Of a stretch of 64,000 bases of DNA, positions 19,201 to 26,081 are shown piece after piece. This DNA comes from Pelistega ratti. GTDB lineage: Bacteria > Pseudomonadota > Gammaproteobacteria > Burkholderiales > Burkholderiaceae_B. Location: NCBI RefSeq assembly GCF_009833965.1, contig NZ_CP047165.1, positions 558,001 to 622,000 of the forward strand, given 5' to 3'. The position numbers and the translations under genes are program-made. The notes under the pieces were generated by a model. The model worked only from the letters and a program-made list of their open reading frames with translations. It had not been told where the DNA came from and searched no databases. Within the stretch, counting starts at the first letter, position 1, and each line of letters begins with the position of its first letter.

Positions 19201-22200
19201 TGCATTTTTCGAGTCGTCTGCACTCTCACCAGCATCATTGGTACCTGTTGCTTTAACGGGTTCTCCATCTTTCACATTATCTTGTGGAATTGTGATAGAA
19301 CCATCGGCTTCTGGTGTATAAGCAGAATTATCACTTGTCCAAGTACCATCCGGTTGTTTCGTCAATGTTACTGTAACTGGGTTACCGTCTTCATCTTTGA
19401 ACTCAACCACAACTTTTGTATTGTCATCACCCGGTTTAACGGTGACTGAACCATCGGTTGTGCTTGGTGTTACCACTGGCGCATCGGCTGGCTCTACTGG
19501 GGTTGCTGAGGTATCATTTACGGTCACTTCATTACCTTCAACACCACCTACAGTGAATTTACCTTTTTCAGCACCTTCGGTAGTCGCATCTGCTTTCACT
19601 GGAGTCGTAATTGTGAACTCTGTTACACCGGCTGGGACACTTAAGGTACCGTCTGGGTTTTGCGTCACACCATTACTGAACTCAAACTCTGATTTATCCG
19701 CAAAGTCACTTTCACCTAGTTGACCATTCTCTGTACCACTCGGCAAGCTGAACGCTAAGCTAGCAACACCGTTATTGTTGGTTAATTTAACCGTTGTAAC
19801 GATATTTTGACCTTCATCTGCCGGTGTAGTAGATACAACACCATCACCATTAGTATTATCAACAGCGGCATCTTTACTATCAGGGCCTGCATTTTTCGAG
19901 TCGTCTGCACTCTCACCAGCATCATTGGTACCTGTTGCTTTAACAGGTTCACCATCTTTCACATTATCTTGTGGGATAGTGATTGAACCATCTGCACTCG
20001 GTGTATAAGTAGGATTATCACTTGTCCAAGTACCATCCGGTTGTTTCGTCAATGTTACTGTAACTGGGTTACCGTCTTCATTTTTGAACTCAACCACAAC
20101 TTTCGTATTGTCATCACCCGGTTTAACCGTTACTGAACCGTCTGTTGTGCTTGGTGTCACTGTTGGCGCATCGGCAGGATCTGCTGGTGTAGCTGACGTA
20201 TCATTTACGGTTACTTCATTACCCTCAACATTACCTACAGTGAATTTACCTTTTTCTTCGCCTTCAGTGGTTTTATCCGCTTTCACTGGTGTCGTAATCG
20301 TAAATTCTGTCACACCAGCTGGAACATTTAAGGTACCATCTGGGTTTTGAGTAACACCATTGCTGAAAGTCGGTTTATCAAAGTCATTTTCACCTAACTC
20401 ACCGGTTGCAGTACCATTTGGTAAGCTAAATGGTAGGTTATCAACACCGTTATTATTGGTTAATTTAACCGTTGTAACGATATTTTGACCTTCATCTGCC
20501 GGTGTAGTAGATACAACACCATCACCATTAGTATTATCAACAGCTGCATCTTTACTATCAGGGCCTGCATCGCCTTTACCTTCATCACCGGTATTACCTG
20601 TGGTATCTGTTGCTTTTGCGACCACTTCCGAACCATCTTTCACATTATCTTGTGGGATAGTGATTGAACCATCTGCACTCGGTGTATAAGTAGGATTATC
20701 ACTTGTCCAAGTACCATCCGGTTGTTTCGTCAATGTTACTGTAACTGGGTTACCGTCTTCATCTTTGAACTCAACCACAACTTTCGTATTGTCATCACCC
20801 GGTTTAACCGTTACTGAACCGTCTGTTGTGCTTGGTGTCACTGTTGGCGCATCGGCAGGATCTGCTGGTGTAGCTGACGTATCATTTACGGTTACTTCAT
20901 TACCCTCAACACCACCTACAGTGAATTTACCTTTTTCAGCACCTTCGGTAGTCGCGTCTGCTTTCACTGGGGTGGTAATGGTAAATTCTGTTACACCGGC
21001 TGGGACATTTAAGGTACCGTCTGGGTTTTGCGTCACACCATTACTGAACACAAACTCTGATTTATCCGCAAAGTCACTTTCACCTAGTTGACCATTCTCT
21101 GTACCACTCGGCAAGCTGAACGGTAAGTTATCAACACCGTTATTGTTGGTTAATTTAACCGTTGTAACGATATTTTGACCTTCATCTGCCGGTGTAGTAG
21201 ATACAACACCATCACCATTAGTATTATCAACAGCGGCATCTTTACTATCAGGGCCTGCATCGCCTTTACCTTCATCACCGGTATTACCTGTGGTATCTGT
21301 TGCTTTTGCGACCACTTCCGAACCATCTTTCACATTATCTTGTGGGATAGTCACTTTACCCGTAGCAGGATCGACTACCGTACCATTTGGTACATCACCG
21401 TCTGCTTTCCATTGACCATCATCACCTTTGGTTACGGTGATTGTTTGTGGTTGGTCATTTTCATCCGTATAAGTGATTTCCACTTTTGCCGTATCCGCCT
21501 CTGTTGGCGGTGTCACTTCTACTGAACCATTGGTTTCACTCGGTGTAACCGTTGGCGCTGCTGGTGATGTAATATCTACAGTCACTTTTTCTGTTGCTGT
21601 TGCCGATTCATTACCTGCTTTATCAACGACTTTTGCTGTAACGGTAATATCACCATCTTTAGTCACTTCTACAGGAACAGTTGTATAGCCTTTATTAATC
21701 ATTTCATCCGTTACAGGGATAGATTGTTCTTGACCATTAACTGTTACTACTAGTGTATCACCTGCTTTTGTATTATCAGGAATGGTAATTTGTACTGGTG
21801 TACTATTATCATCACCAATTTCTGTCTTATTCAAGAAATCGTCACCATTACGATCTTCGGTGAAAATAATATTTGGCGCACCATTATTATTTTTATCTAC
21901 TTTGATAGTGCTTTCATTACCATCATTATCAATAACTGGTACATCAACTTTATCTTTACTATCATCGCCATTACTTGGTGTGCCATCTCCATCGGTATCG
22001 CCTGGTACACCAGTATCCACTTCTACACTTTCCTTCCCTTCGTTAGAAGATTGGCCAGCAGGATCGGTAACTTTTGCCGTTACTTCAATCTTACCGTCAC
22101 CTGTTACAGGAACATCTACCTGTGTAAAGCCTTTTTCAATCATTTCAGGAGTAACAGGAATAGATTGTTCTTGACCATTAACTATCACTACTAAAATGTC

Positions 22201-23277
22201 GCCCACTTCTGTCTTATCAGGAATCGTGATATAGACAGGGGTTGTATCTTTATCATCTTTTCCAATAATTTCTTTAGCATTGATGTAACCGTCAGAGTTT
22301 TCATCTTCACCAAACACGATATTTGGGGCACCATCGGTATTACGAGGGATTTCTTTTCCGTTTGGTAAGGTTACATTATTTGTAGAATCGTCATCACCAT
22401 CTACCTTACCATCACCATTGCTATCGCCTGGTATTTTGGTATCTGGATTATTACCTGCAGGAACTGCCTCTGCATCAGCTGTATTACCTTTATCATCCGT
22501 ACCTTTTGCATTTACAGGCTCACCATCTTTCACTGACGTAGCAGGAATGGTAATCTCACCTGTATCGGGATTAACAGTCGCTCCAGTATCGCCTGCATCA
22601 GGAATCGTCCATTTACCGTCTGAGCCTTTTTCAGCCGTTACGGTCTTATCGGTACCATCTTCACCTTTAAAGGTGACATCCACTTTGGTATTATCTGCAC
22701 CGGGTTTAACAGTAACAGAACCATCATTATTAGCAGTAATTTCTGGTTTATCCGCTGTAGTATCAGTATTATTATTACCACTGCCACCACTGCCACCGCT
22801 ACCACCACTGCTCGCTGCGGCAATAATACCAGCGATTGGCACTAAAGCTAGTAACCACCATGGGTTAAATGCCCAAAATGCACTGCCTAGGTCTTCACCG
22901 CCCAATGCTTGTGGCGCAGCTACTTCATCTGCTAGCATACTCACCGCATCAAGTTTTTCACCTGACTCGGGAACATACGCATAAATATTACCATTCTCAT
23001 GTTGACCCACTAAGAGATTACTTACCTCTTCATTTTGGTCATCACCGTAATAACCTTGGATAACAATATCCGCATTCAAATTACCATCTTCTAAAAAGAT
23101 TTTTAGGTCTTTCCCTTCACGTTTAGCAATAATATTTTGTGGGCCAAAACCAGTTGCATCATCAATGAGTTGATAGTTTGAATTGGCTCTGGCATCAATC
23201 ACTAATACTTCACCTTGATTAATGTTGTGGTTAGCAATGACTTTCTTAGCACTTAATACTTTTAATGTTACTGACAT
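16276..23277 (-). CDS. Type I-secreted RTX/BapA-like adhesin, complete (2333 aa)
   Basis: Residues 1-130 are a hydrophilic prefix nearly identical to that of the giant adhesin. A hydrophobic segment at ~134-155 (FNPWWLLALVPIAG) and a Gly/Ser linker follow. Ig-like domains come next, with EF-hand-type loops DENSDGYINAKE and DRNGDDFLNKTE near residues ~325 and ~480. A four-fold array alternates Ig-like and Calx-beta-like domains. Further unique domains precede a run of ten or so RTX-like nonads (GAGDDSIQF, GAGNDSLTV, GEGDDTITI). The C-terminal ~130 residues (NVETIDMRAV, GDAGDTVDFG, Tyr-rich end) match the layout of uncleaved type I secretion signals of BapA-like adhesins. No LapG-type TAAG site is seen, only VAAP at ~119-122. 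It is co-transcribed with the lipoprotein at 23303, and export by the adjacent TolC/ABC/HlyD system is inferred. Confidence 0.93.
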   Translation of the reverse strand: MSVTLKVLSAKKVIANHNINQGEVLVIDARANSNYQLIDDATGFGPQNIIAKREGKDLKIFLEDGNLNADIVIQGYYGDDQNEEVSNLLVGQHENGNIYAYVPESGEKLDAVSMLADEVAAPQALGGEDLGSAFWAFNPWWLLALVPIAGIIAAASSGGSGGSGGSGNNNTDTTADKPEITANNDGSVTVKPGADNTKVDVTFKGEDGTDKTVTAEKGSDGKWTIPDAGDTGATVNPDTGEITIPATSVKDGEPVNAKGTDDKGNTADAEAVPAGNNPDTKIPGDSNGDGKVDGDDDSTNNVTLPNGKEIPRNTDGAPNIVFGEDENSDGYINAKEIIGKDDKDTTPVYITIPDKTEVGDILVVIVNGQEQSIPVTPEMIEKGFTQVDVPVTGDGKIEVTAKVTDPAGQSSNEGKESVEVDTGVPGDTDGDGTPSNGDDSKDKVDVPVIDNDGNESTIKVDKNNNGAPNIIFTEDRNGDDFLNKTEIGDDNSTPVQITIPDNTKAGDTLVVTVNGQEQSIPVTDEMINKGYTTVPVEVTKDGDITVTAKVVDKAGNESATATEKVTVDITSPAAPTVTPSETNGSVEVTPPTEADTAKVEITYTDENDQPQTITVTKGDDGQWKADGDVPNGTVVDPATGKVTIPQDNVKDGSEVVAKATDTTGNTGDEGKGDAGPDSKDAAVDNTNGDGVVSTTPADEGQNIVTTVKLTNNNGVDNLPFSLPSGTENGQLGESDFADKSEFVFSNGVTQNPDGTLNVPAGVTEFTITTPVKADATTEGAEKGKFTVGGVEGNEVTVNDTSATPADPADAPTVTPSTTDGSVTVKPGDDNTKVVVEFKDEDGNPVTVTLTKQPDGTWTSDNPTYTPSADGSITIPQDNVKDGSEVVAKATDTTGNTGDEGKGDAGPDSKDAAVDNTNGDGVVSTTPADEGQNIVTTVKLTNNNGVDNLPFSLPNGTATGELGENDFDKPTFSNGVTQNPDGTLNVPAGVTEFTITTPVKADKTTEGEEKGKFTVGNVEGNEVTVNDTSATPADPADAPTVTPSTTDGSVTVKPGDDNTKVVVEFKNEDGNPVTVTLTKQPDGTWTSDNPTYTPSADGSITIPQDNVKDGEPVKATGTNDAGESADDSKNAGPDSKDAAVDNTNGDGVVSTTPADEGQNIVTTVKLTNNNGVASLAFSLPSGTENGQLGESDFADKSEFEFSNGVTQNPDGTLSVPAGVTEFTITTPVKADATTEGAEKGKFTVGGVEGNEVTVNDTSATPVEPADAPVVTPSTTDGSVTVKPGDDNTKVVVEFKDEDGNPVTVTLTKQPDGTWTSDNSAYTPEADGSITIPQDNVKDGEPVKATGTNDAGESADDSKNAGPDSKDAAVDNTNGDGVVSTTPADEGQNIVTTVKLTNNNGVASLPFSLPSGTENGQLGESDFADKSEFEFSNGVTQNSDGTLNVPAGVTEFTITTPVKADATTEGAEKGKFTVGGVEGNEVTVNDTSLAPQNAQIDITQIAGDSQAADVTDDGTSAGDVYAQISPAEAAGGFLISGTSKDITGEITVTIAEKGSNAVVTKTVTPKEDGTWSVNIEADALTGYDTTKEYEVKATGSSADGTAVEDIDLTASTPQVTAIKLKDNLTDEPLVDGTYEYTNYYADGDAKYVGDVTNANDLSSANSLATGLTNDKAAVLEFTLDKAPTAGQEVKVYRYTLSESSDAANPYTTHGKTEVIGDMVASADGLTYTVTPKGDNVLSDTYSQNYRYEVVVRDKNGEDLSTGSKGTFNFRLDTLVEQMSVEKFDITTGEVIFAPTGLSEVGATIEYRYATGTGTSGWDTVTAGADGKYSLQLNNFNRKVPGALELRITDAAGNVSETKVSVLRNLFANMNKEIGPDPSKGYAIAQDGGFDDSVVTGLGNLRQLTENGDKGGFVTTDGNDTVIVGLDYQSFGSMGLHNGSFGASANDRFNFDAGAGDDSIQFRGTAQSMHNGKIAMGAGNDRVSIAGGLVTGIYTFDLGQKEDVAGNTNILYVGGNTANAATHNFYGGAGNDTIRIDGNFDGNKTVHLGEGNNELRVGYGTEGGVDLKMKIDFISGSGDDTISVKGSINTIAGQTQTFNLGDGDNFIEVGKDVDTDGIFTFGSGVDTVNIKDTLKGGIFTFGAGNDSLTVGSILKSAADNVKIDMGEGDDTITITGTRVNTGSGAINGGEGNDTIFLHGTDLSLDMSQVLNVETIDMRAVTGGTGNQKVALMLEDLQRSGDTITKLYIKGDAGDTVDFGNNDGNGNDNGARDGANGKEYRDSRGTNLTEKGNWNVWEKTGSDIVENGVVYDKYTYKGATGEVNNEEVYIQQGIQII
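16700..17445 (-). repeat. RTX-like GxGxD calcium-binding repeats in adhesin 2
   Basis: About ten degenerate RTX nonads are spaced every 20-30 residues (GAGDDSIQF, GAGNDRVSI, GGAGNDTIRI, GSGDDTISV, GDGDNFIEV, GSGVDTVNI, GAGNDSLTV, GEGDDTITI, GGEGNDTIF). Such repeats bind calcium outside the cell and help fold type I secretion substrates. The spacing is looser than in haemolysins, typical of adhesins. Confidence 0.85.
18830..21560 (-). repeat. Four-fold ~685-bp Ig/Calx-beta repeat in adhesin 2
   Basis: Four units of ~228 residues each pair an Ig-like domain (VTPSTTDGSVTVKPGDD) with a Calx-beta-like domain (TTVKLTNNNGV to EGNEVTVNDTS). The period is ~681-687 bp, from equivalent points at 19397, 20084 and 20765. 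Two alternative Ig-domain endings (VKATGTNDAGESADD and VVAKATDTTGNTGDEG) are shuffled between units. The boundaries are approximate. Confidence 0.9.
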
Positions 23278-23302
23278 AATATTTATTCCTTAATCGATAT
23301 GA

Positions 23303-24190
23303 TTATTGTTGTTGACCGTAAACAGTGATTTCAACACGACGATTCGGTTGATTGCACTCTTGTTTAGCCACACCATGTAAACTGGCACAATGTGTTACCA
23401 CTGGTTGGCTTTTGCCATAGCCTACCGCTTCAATCGGTAAGGTAACACCCGCATTTTGTAATGCTTTTTTCACTGTCTCTGCACGTTGTTGTGATAAGCG
23501 TTGATTGTATTGTGTTGAACCTACTGGATCGGTGTGACCACTAACAACTAATTTACTCACCCCACTTAATGAGGCAATCCCTCGTGCAAAGCTAATAATT
23601 TCTTGTTTTCCGTTAGGAAGAATGTCGTTATAGCCTGCTTTATTAAAGGCAAATAAGGCACTGGCATCTAATTCGGCATTGGCTAACACAGGCTCACCAC
23701 ACTGCTCAGGGGCTGGTACACGTGATAGGGTTTGATTTTCTTTGGGTAATTGGCTAATCACCATTTGTGCTTCTTGCTCATTAACACGTACAAATGTCAA
23801 TTGACCGCGTTGATCTTGAATGACTTTAACAAAAGTCGTTTGTCCTACTGGTAGGGTGTAGTTCACCCCATGTGTGCGATTACCAAACGCTGCATTTGTA
23901 CTAAAAGATGAGCTTATCAATGTTTTAGCAGCGCAAACCGTTACAGGTGTAAAAGCATTCGGTAATAAAGAGGCTTGGTAATTACCATTAATGTAAACAT
24001 TCACCGCTGGACCTTGAATATCATCTTGACGGAAGAACACGATTTGGGATTGGTTTTCTCCAAGCTGAGGTGTACTTACTGATGATGAAGCAAAGTTATG
24101 CCATTTTTCAAGTGGTTGCCCTAACTCTTTTGACGTTGTGCAAGCACTTAATGCTGCTAATAATGCCACGCTAAGTAGGCTTTTTTTCAT
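23303..24190 (-). CDS. OmpA-domain lipoprotein, adhesin partner (copy 2)
   Basis: The product is 295 residues with a lipoprotein signal ending LSAC and a C-terminal OmpA-like peptidoglycan-binding domain (SGHTDPVGSTQYNQRLS, NRRVEIT). The start at 24190 is chosen because the GGAG ribosome site overlaps the alternative ATG at 24205. Residues 1-~215 are almost the same as copy 1, while the OmpA domain differs at many positions (DPVGSTQ versus DPEGSVA, CASLHGVAKQE versus CGALTGKAKQV). It is the first gene of an operon with the 2333-residue adhesin, 25 bp downstream, and is presumably a dedicated periplasmic/outer-membrane anchor for it. Confidence 0.9.
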   Translation of the reverse strand: MKKSLLSVALLAALSACTTSKELGQPLEKWHNFASSSVSTPQLGENQSQIVFFRQDDIQGPAVNVYINGNYQASLLPNAFTPVTVCAAKTLISSSFSTNAAFGNRTHGVNYTLPVGQTTFVKVIQDQRGQLTFVRVNEQEAQMVISQLPKENQTLSRVPAPEQCGEPVLANAELDASALFAFNKAGYNDILPNGKQEIISFARGIASLSGVSKLVVSGHTDPVGSTQYNQRLSQQRAETVKKALQNAGVTLPIEAVGYGKSQPVVTHCASLHGVAKQECNQPNRRVEITVYGQQQ

Positions 24191-24418
24191 ATTAAAGTTC
24201 TCCATAGATAAACTTATTTACGGGGTAAAAAGATCTTTTAATTCTTAATCTATAAGTTATAAAGAAAAAAACTTTACTAGAATATTGACTACTACTTTAT
24301 TCTTAGTAAAAACATCAATAACCTTACTCAAAAAATATCCTAATCAATTAATTAAGATACTCTTCATCTAAAGTATTGATGCCTTTTTATAGCTTAGAAC
24401 TAAATAATTAAAAACAAA

Positions 24419-24462
24419 AAGGACAAGGTAAGGCGGTTATCTAATCGCCTTACCTTGTCCTT
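24419..24462 (-). terminator. Strong hairpin with U-run in leader of adhesin operon 2
   Basis: A 17-bp perfect stem (24419-24435 with 24446-24462) and a 10-nt loop are followed on the minus strand by TTTTTGTTTTT. It lies ~230 bp upstream of the lipoprotein start and is separate from the type I secretion operon terminator at 24751-24781. The stop codon of a 22-residue ORF falls in its loop. Confidence 0.8.
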
Positions 24463-24505
24463 CTAATTTTGTCGAATAAGAAACTTTGCTGTTTGCATTA
24501 TTCAT
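24437..24505 (-). CDS. Possible 22-residue leader peptide, operon 2
   Basis: The ORF begins MNNANSKVSY, has a GGGAG ribosome site six to ten bases upstream and overlaps the stop of the preceding small ORF (ATGA). Its last eight codons run through the 5' arm of the terminator stem, and its TAA lies in the loop. A ribosome finishing this ORF would cover the 5' arm. This geometry, and resemblance to the leader ORF of operon 1, suggest a regulatory leader peptide. No homology is known to me. Confidence 0.35.
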   Translation of the reverse strand: MNNANSKVSYSTKLEGQGKAIR

Positions 24506-24600
24506 AAACTCCCTAAAAATATGACATCCTTATTTTGCGGACGGTATTCTATCACAACGCTTAATTCAAATAATTTCAAAACGCGGCTATTCAGCAACAT
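24502..24600 (-). CDS. Possible 32-residue leader ORF, operon 2
   Basis: An ATG at 24600 follows an AGGGG ribosome site at good spacing and opens a 32-codon ORF (begins MLLNSRVLKLF). It ends in TGA overlapping the ATG of the 22-residue ORF, the arrangement of translational coupling. The function is unknown and the evidence is the ribosome site and position only. It starts ~17 nt after the predicted transcription start. Confidence 0.3.
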   Translation of the reverse strand: MLLNSRVLKLFELSVVIEYRPQNKDVIFLGSL

Positions 24601-24623
24601 TTTATCCCCTAATTACGTTAAAA

Positions 24624-24652
24624 AATGTAATTAATTTTTATATTTTTGACAA
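24624..24652 (-). promoter_or_regulatory. Candidate promoter of adhesin operon 2 leader
   Basis: On the minus strand TTGTCA (24647-24652) and TACATT (24624-24629) are separated by 17 bp, just upstream of the leader ORFs. The -35 is close to consensus and the -10 is moderate. Confidence 0.35.
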
Positions 24653-24750
24653 AAATCAACAAAACACTTAAAATTTAATGAAATTGTAATAATTTTAGTG
24701 TAAAGATTTATAATTTTTTCAAATATTTTCTTTTTGTTTCTTTAAAAGTA

Positions 24751-24781
24751 TAAAAAAAGACCTAGATATCAATCTAGGTCT
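24751..24781 (-). terminator. Terminator of the type I secretion operon
   Basis: A 10-bp stem AGACCTAGAT/ATCTAGGTCT (24758-24767 with 24772-24781), a 4-nt loop and a T7 run on the minus strand. It lies about 20 bp after the HlyD-family gene. Confidence 0.85.
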
Positions 24782-24800
24782 GTATGGAAAGGATGTCGTT

Positions 24801-26081
24801 TTAACGCTCTTGTAAAGCTTGTTTCATCCGAGTGATCGGTTTTATTAAGTATTGAAATACTGTTTTTTCACCCGTTTTAATATCGACTGTTGCCGTCATC
24901 CCCGGCGTAATATCCAGTTTATTCCCCAATTTATCAGTAATATTATTACCATCTGTTTCGACTAAAATTCGATAGTATGCCTGATCGGCATTCAGATTTA
25001 GCTCACTGCGGCGGCGTTCATCTTGTAAAGTGTCTGGACTGATTAGGATGACTTTTCCATCTAGTCCCCCATAGAGTGAATAATCATATGCACTGATTTT
25101 CACCAATGCAGGTTGTCCTGGACGAATAAACGCTACATCTTTTGGACTAATATAGGCTTGTACTAATAGCGTATCATCTAATGGAACAATTTCTAAAATA
25201 TCTTGCCCTGCCTGTACAACCCCACCAACCGTATTAATACGAATATTTTTAACAATACCACGCAATGGCGCACGAATTTGTGATCGTTCTACTGGGTCAG
25301 CACGCATAGCCATATTTTCACGTGCTTGAGCAAGTTCAGATTCGGCTTGAACTAGCTCATTGTTAGCATCTGCTATATAACGGTTACGGCGTTCTGCAAT
25401 CTGTTGCGCTAACTCAGATGATTGACGTTGCATTCTAAGGAGTTCTACTTGTGCCACCACCCCTCTTTTAACCATCGGTGTGGTAATGGCAATTTCATTA
25501 TCCAATAAGGATTTACTGCGTGTAAACCCTTCTACCGCATCTATCATTGCTTTATAGCGCGCATTATAGGCGGCCTCTTCACGCTCTTTTACTTCTTGAG
25601 GAATATCCCCAGGAAAAACTAAGGCTGTACCACTGGATTCGGCTTGTAATCGAGCAACAACACCTCGCAAGTTTTGTACTTTTGCTTCACTTTCACGCAA
25701 AATAGCAGAGCTACGTGTATCATCCAGTACAAGTAAGATTTGTCCTTTTTCGACAATATCCCCTTCTCGTACTTTCATCTCTTGGATAATACCGGGGTCT
25801 AAGCTCTGAACAATTTGCTCTCGGCTTTTAGGAATCACACTTCCCTGTCCTCGTGTCACTTCTTCTAAGGGACTAAAATATGCCCAAATGACAAACACGA
25901 CCAGAAACGCGGCAAACAGTATAATGACCGAAAAAATACACTTATGATTTTCGACTTGCATCGCCGCATTTAAATCATTAATAAGGACTAAATCTGCTTT
26001 TTTAATTTTTTCTTCATTAGGCTGACTCACAACAACTGCTTGTGTTTCTGCCTTATGTTGGCTAATTTTCTGATCACTCAT
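24801..26081 (-). CDS. HlyD/LapC-family periplasmic adaptor of type I secretion system
   Basis: The 426-residue protein has a cytoplasmic N-terminus, one membrane anchor at ~48-68 and a lipoyl-like hairpin (GIIQEMKVREGDIVEKGQIL). A long coiled coil spans residues ~115-250. A second half-motif (RAPLRGIVKNI) and a beta-barrel domain containing GMTATVDIKTG follow near the C-terminus. It links the inner-membrane ABC exporter to the TolC-type channel. It is the last gene of the TolC-ABC-HlyD operon, overlapping the ABC gene by 8 bp. Proximity to the two adhesin genes makes them the likely cargo. Confidence 0.93.
   Translation of the reverse strand: MSDQKISQHKAETQAVVVSQPNEEKIKKADLVLINDLNAAMQVENHKCIFSVIILFAAFLVVFVIWAYFSPLEEVTRGQGSVIPKSREQIVQSLDPGIIQEMKVREGDIVEKGQILLVLDDTRSSAILRESEAKVQNLRGVVARLQAESSGTALVFPGDIPQEVKEREEAAYNARYKAMIDAVEGFTRSKSLLDNEIAITTPMVKRGVVAQVELLRMQRQSSELAQQIAERRNRYIADANNELVQAESELAQARENMAMRADPVERSQIRAPLRGIVKNIRINTVGGVVQAGQDILEIVPLDDTLLVQAYISPKDVAFIRPGQPALVKISAYDYSLYGGLDGKVILISPDTLQDERRRSELNLNADQAYYRILVETDGNNITDKLGNKLDITPGMTATVDIKTGEKTVFQYLIKPITRMKQALQER

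Noticed and set aside
22638..22823. Small minus-strand ORF in another frame near the adhesin 2 N-terminus
   Set aside because: It is an out-of-frame shadow inside the 2333-residue gene.
16276..23277. RTX toxin (haemolysin-type)
   Set aside because: No pore-forming or acylation region and no hlyC-like gene; the BapA-type prefix and Ig/Calx-beta domains fit an adhesin.
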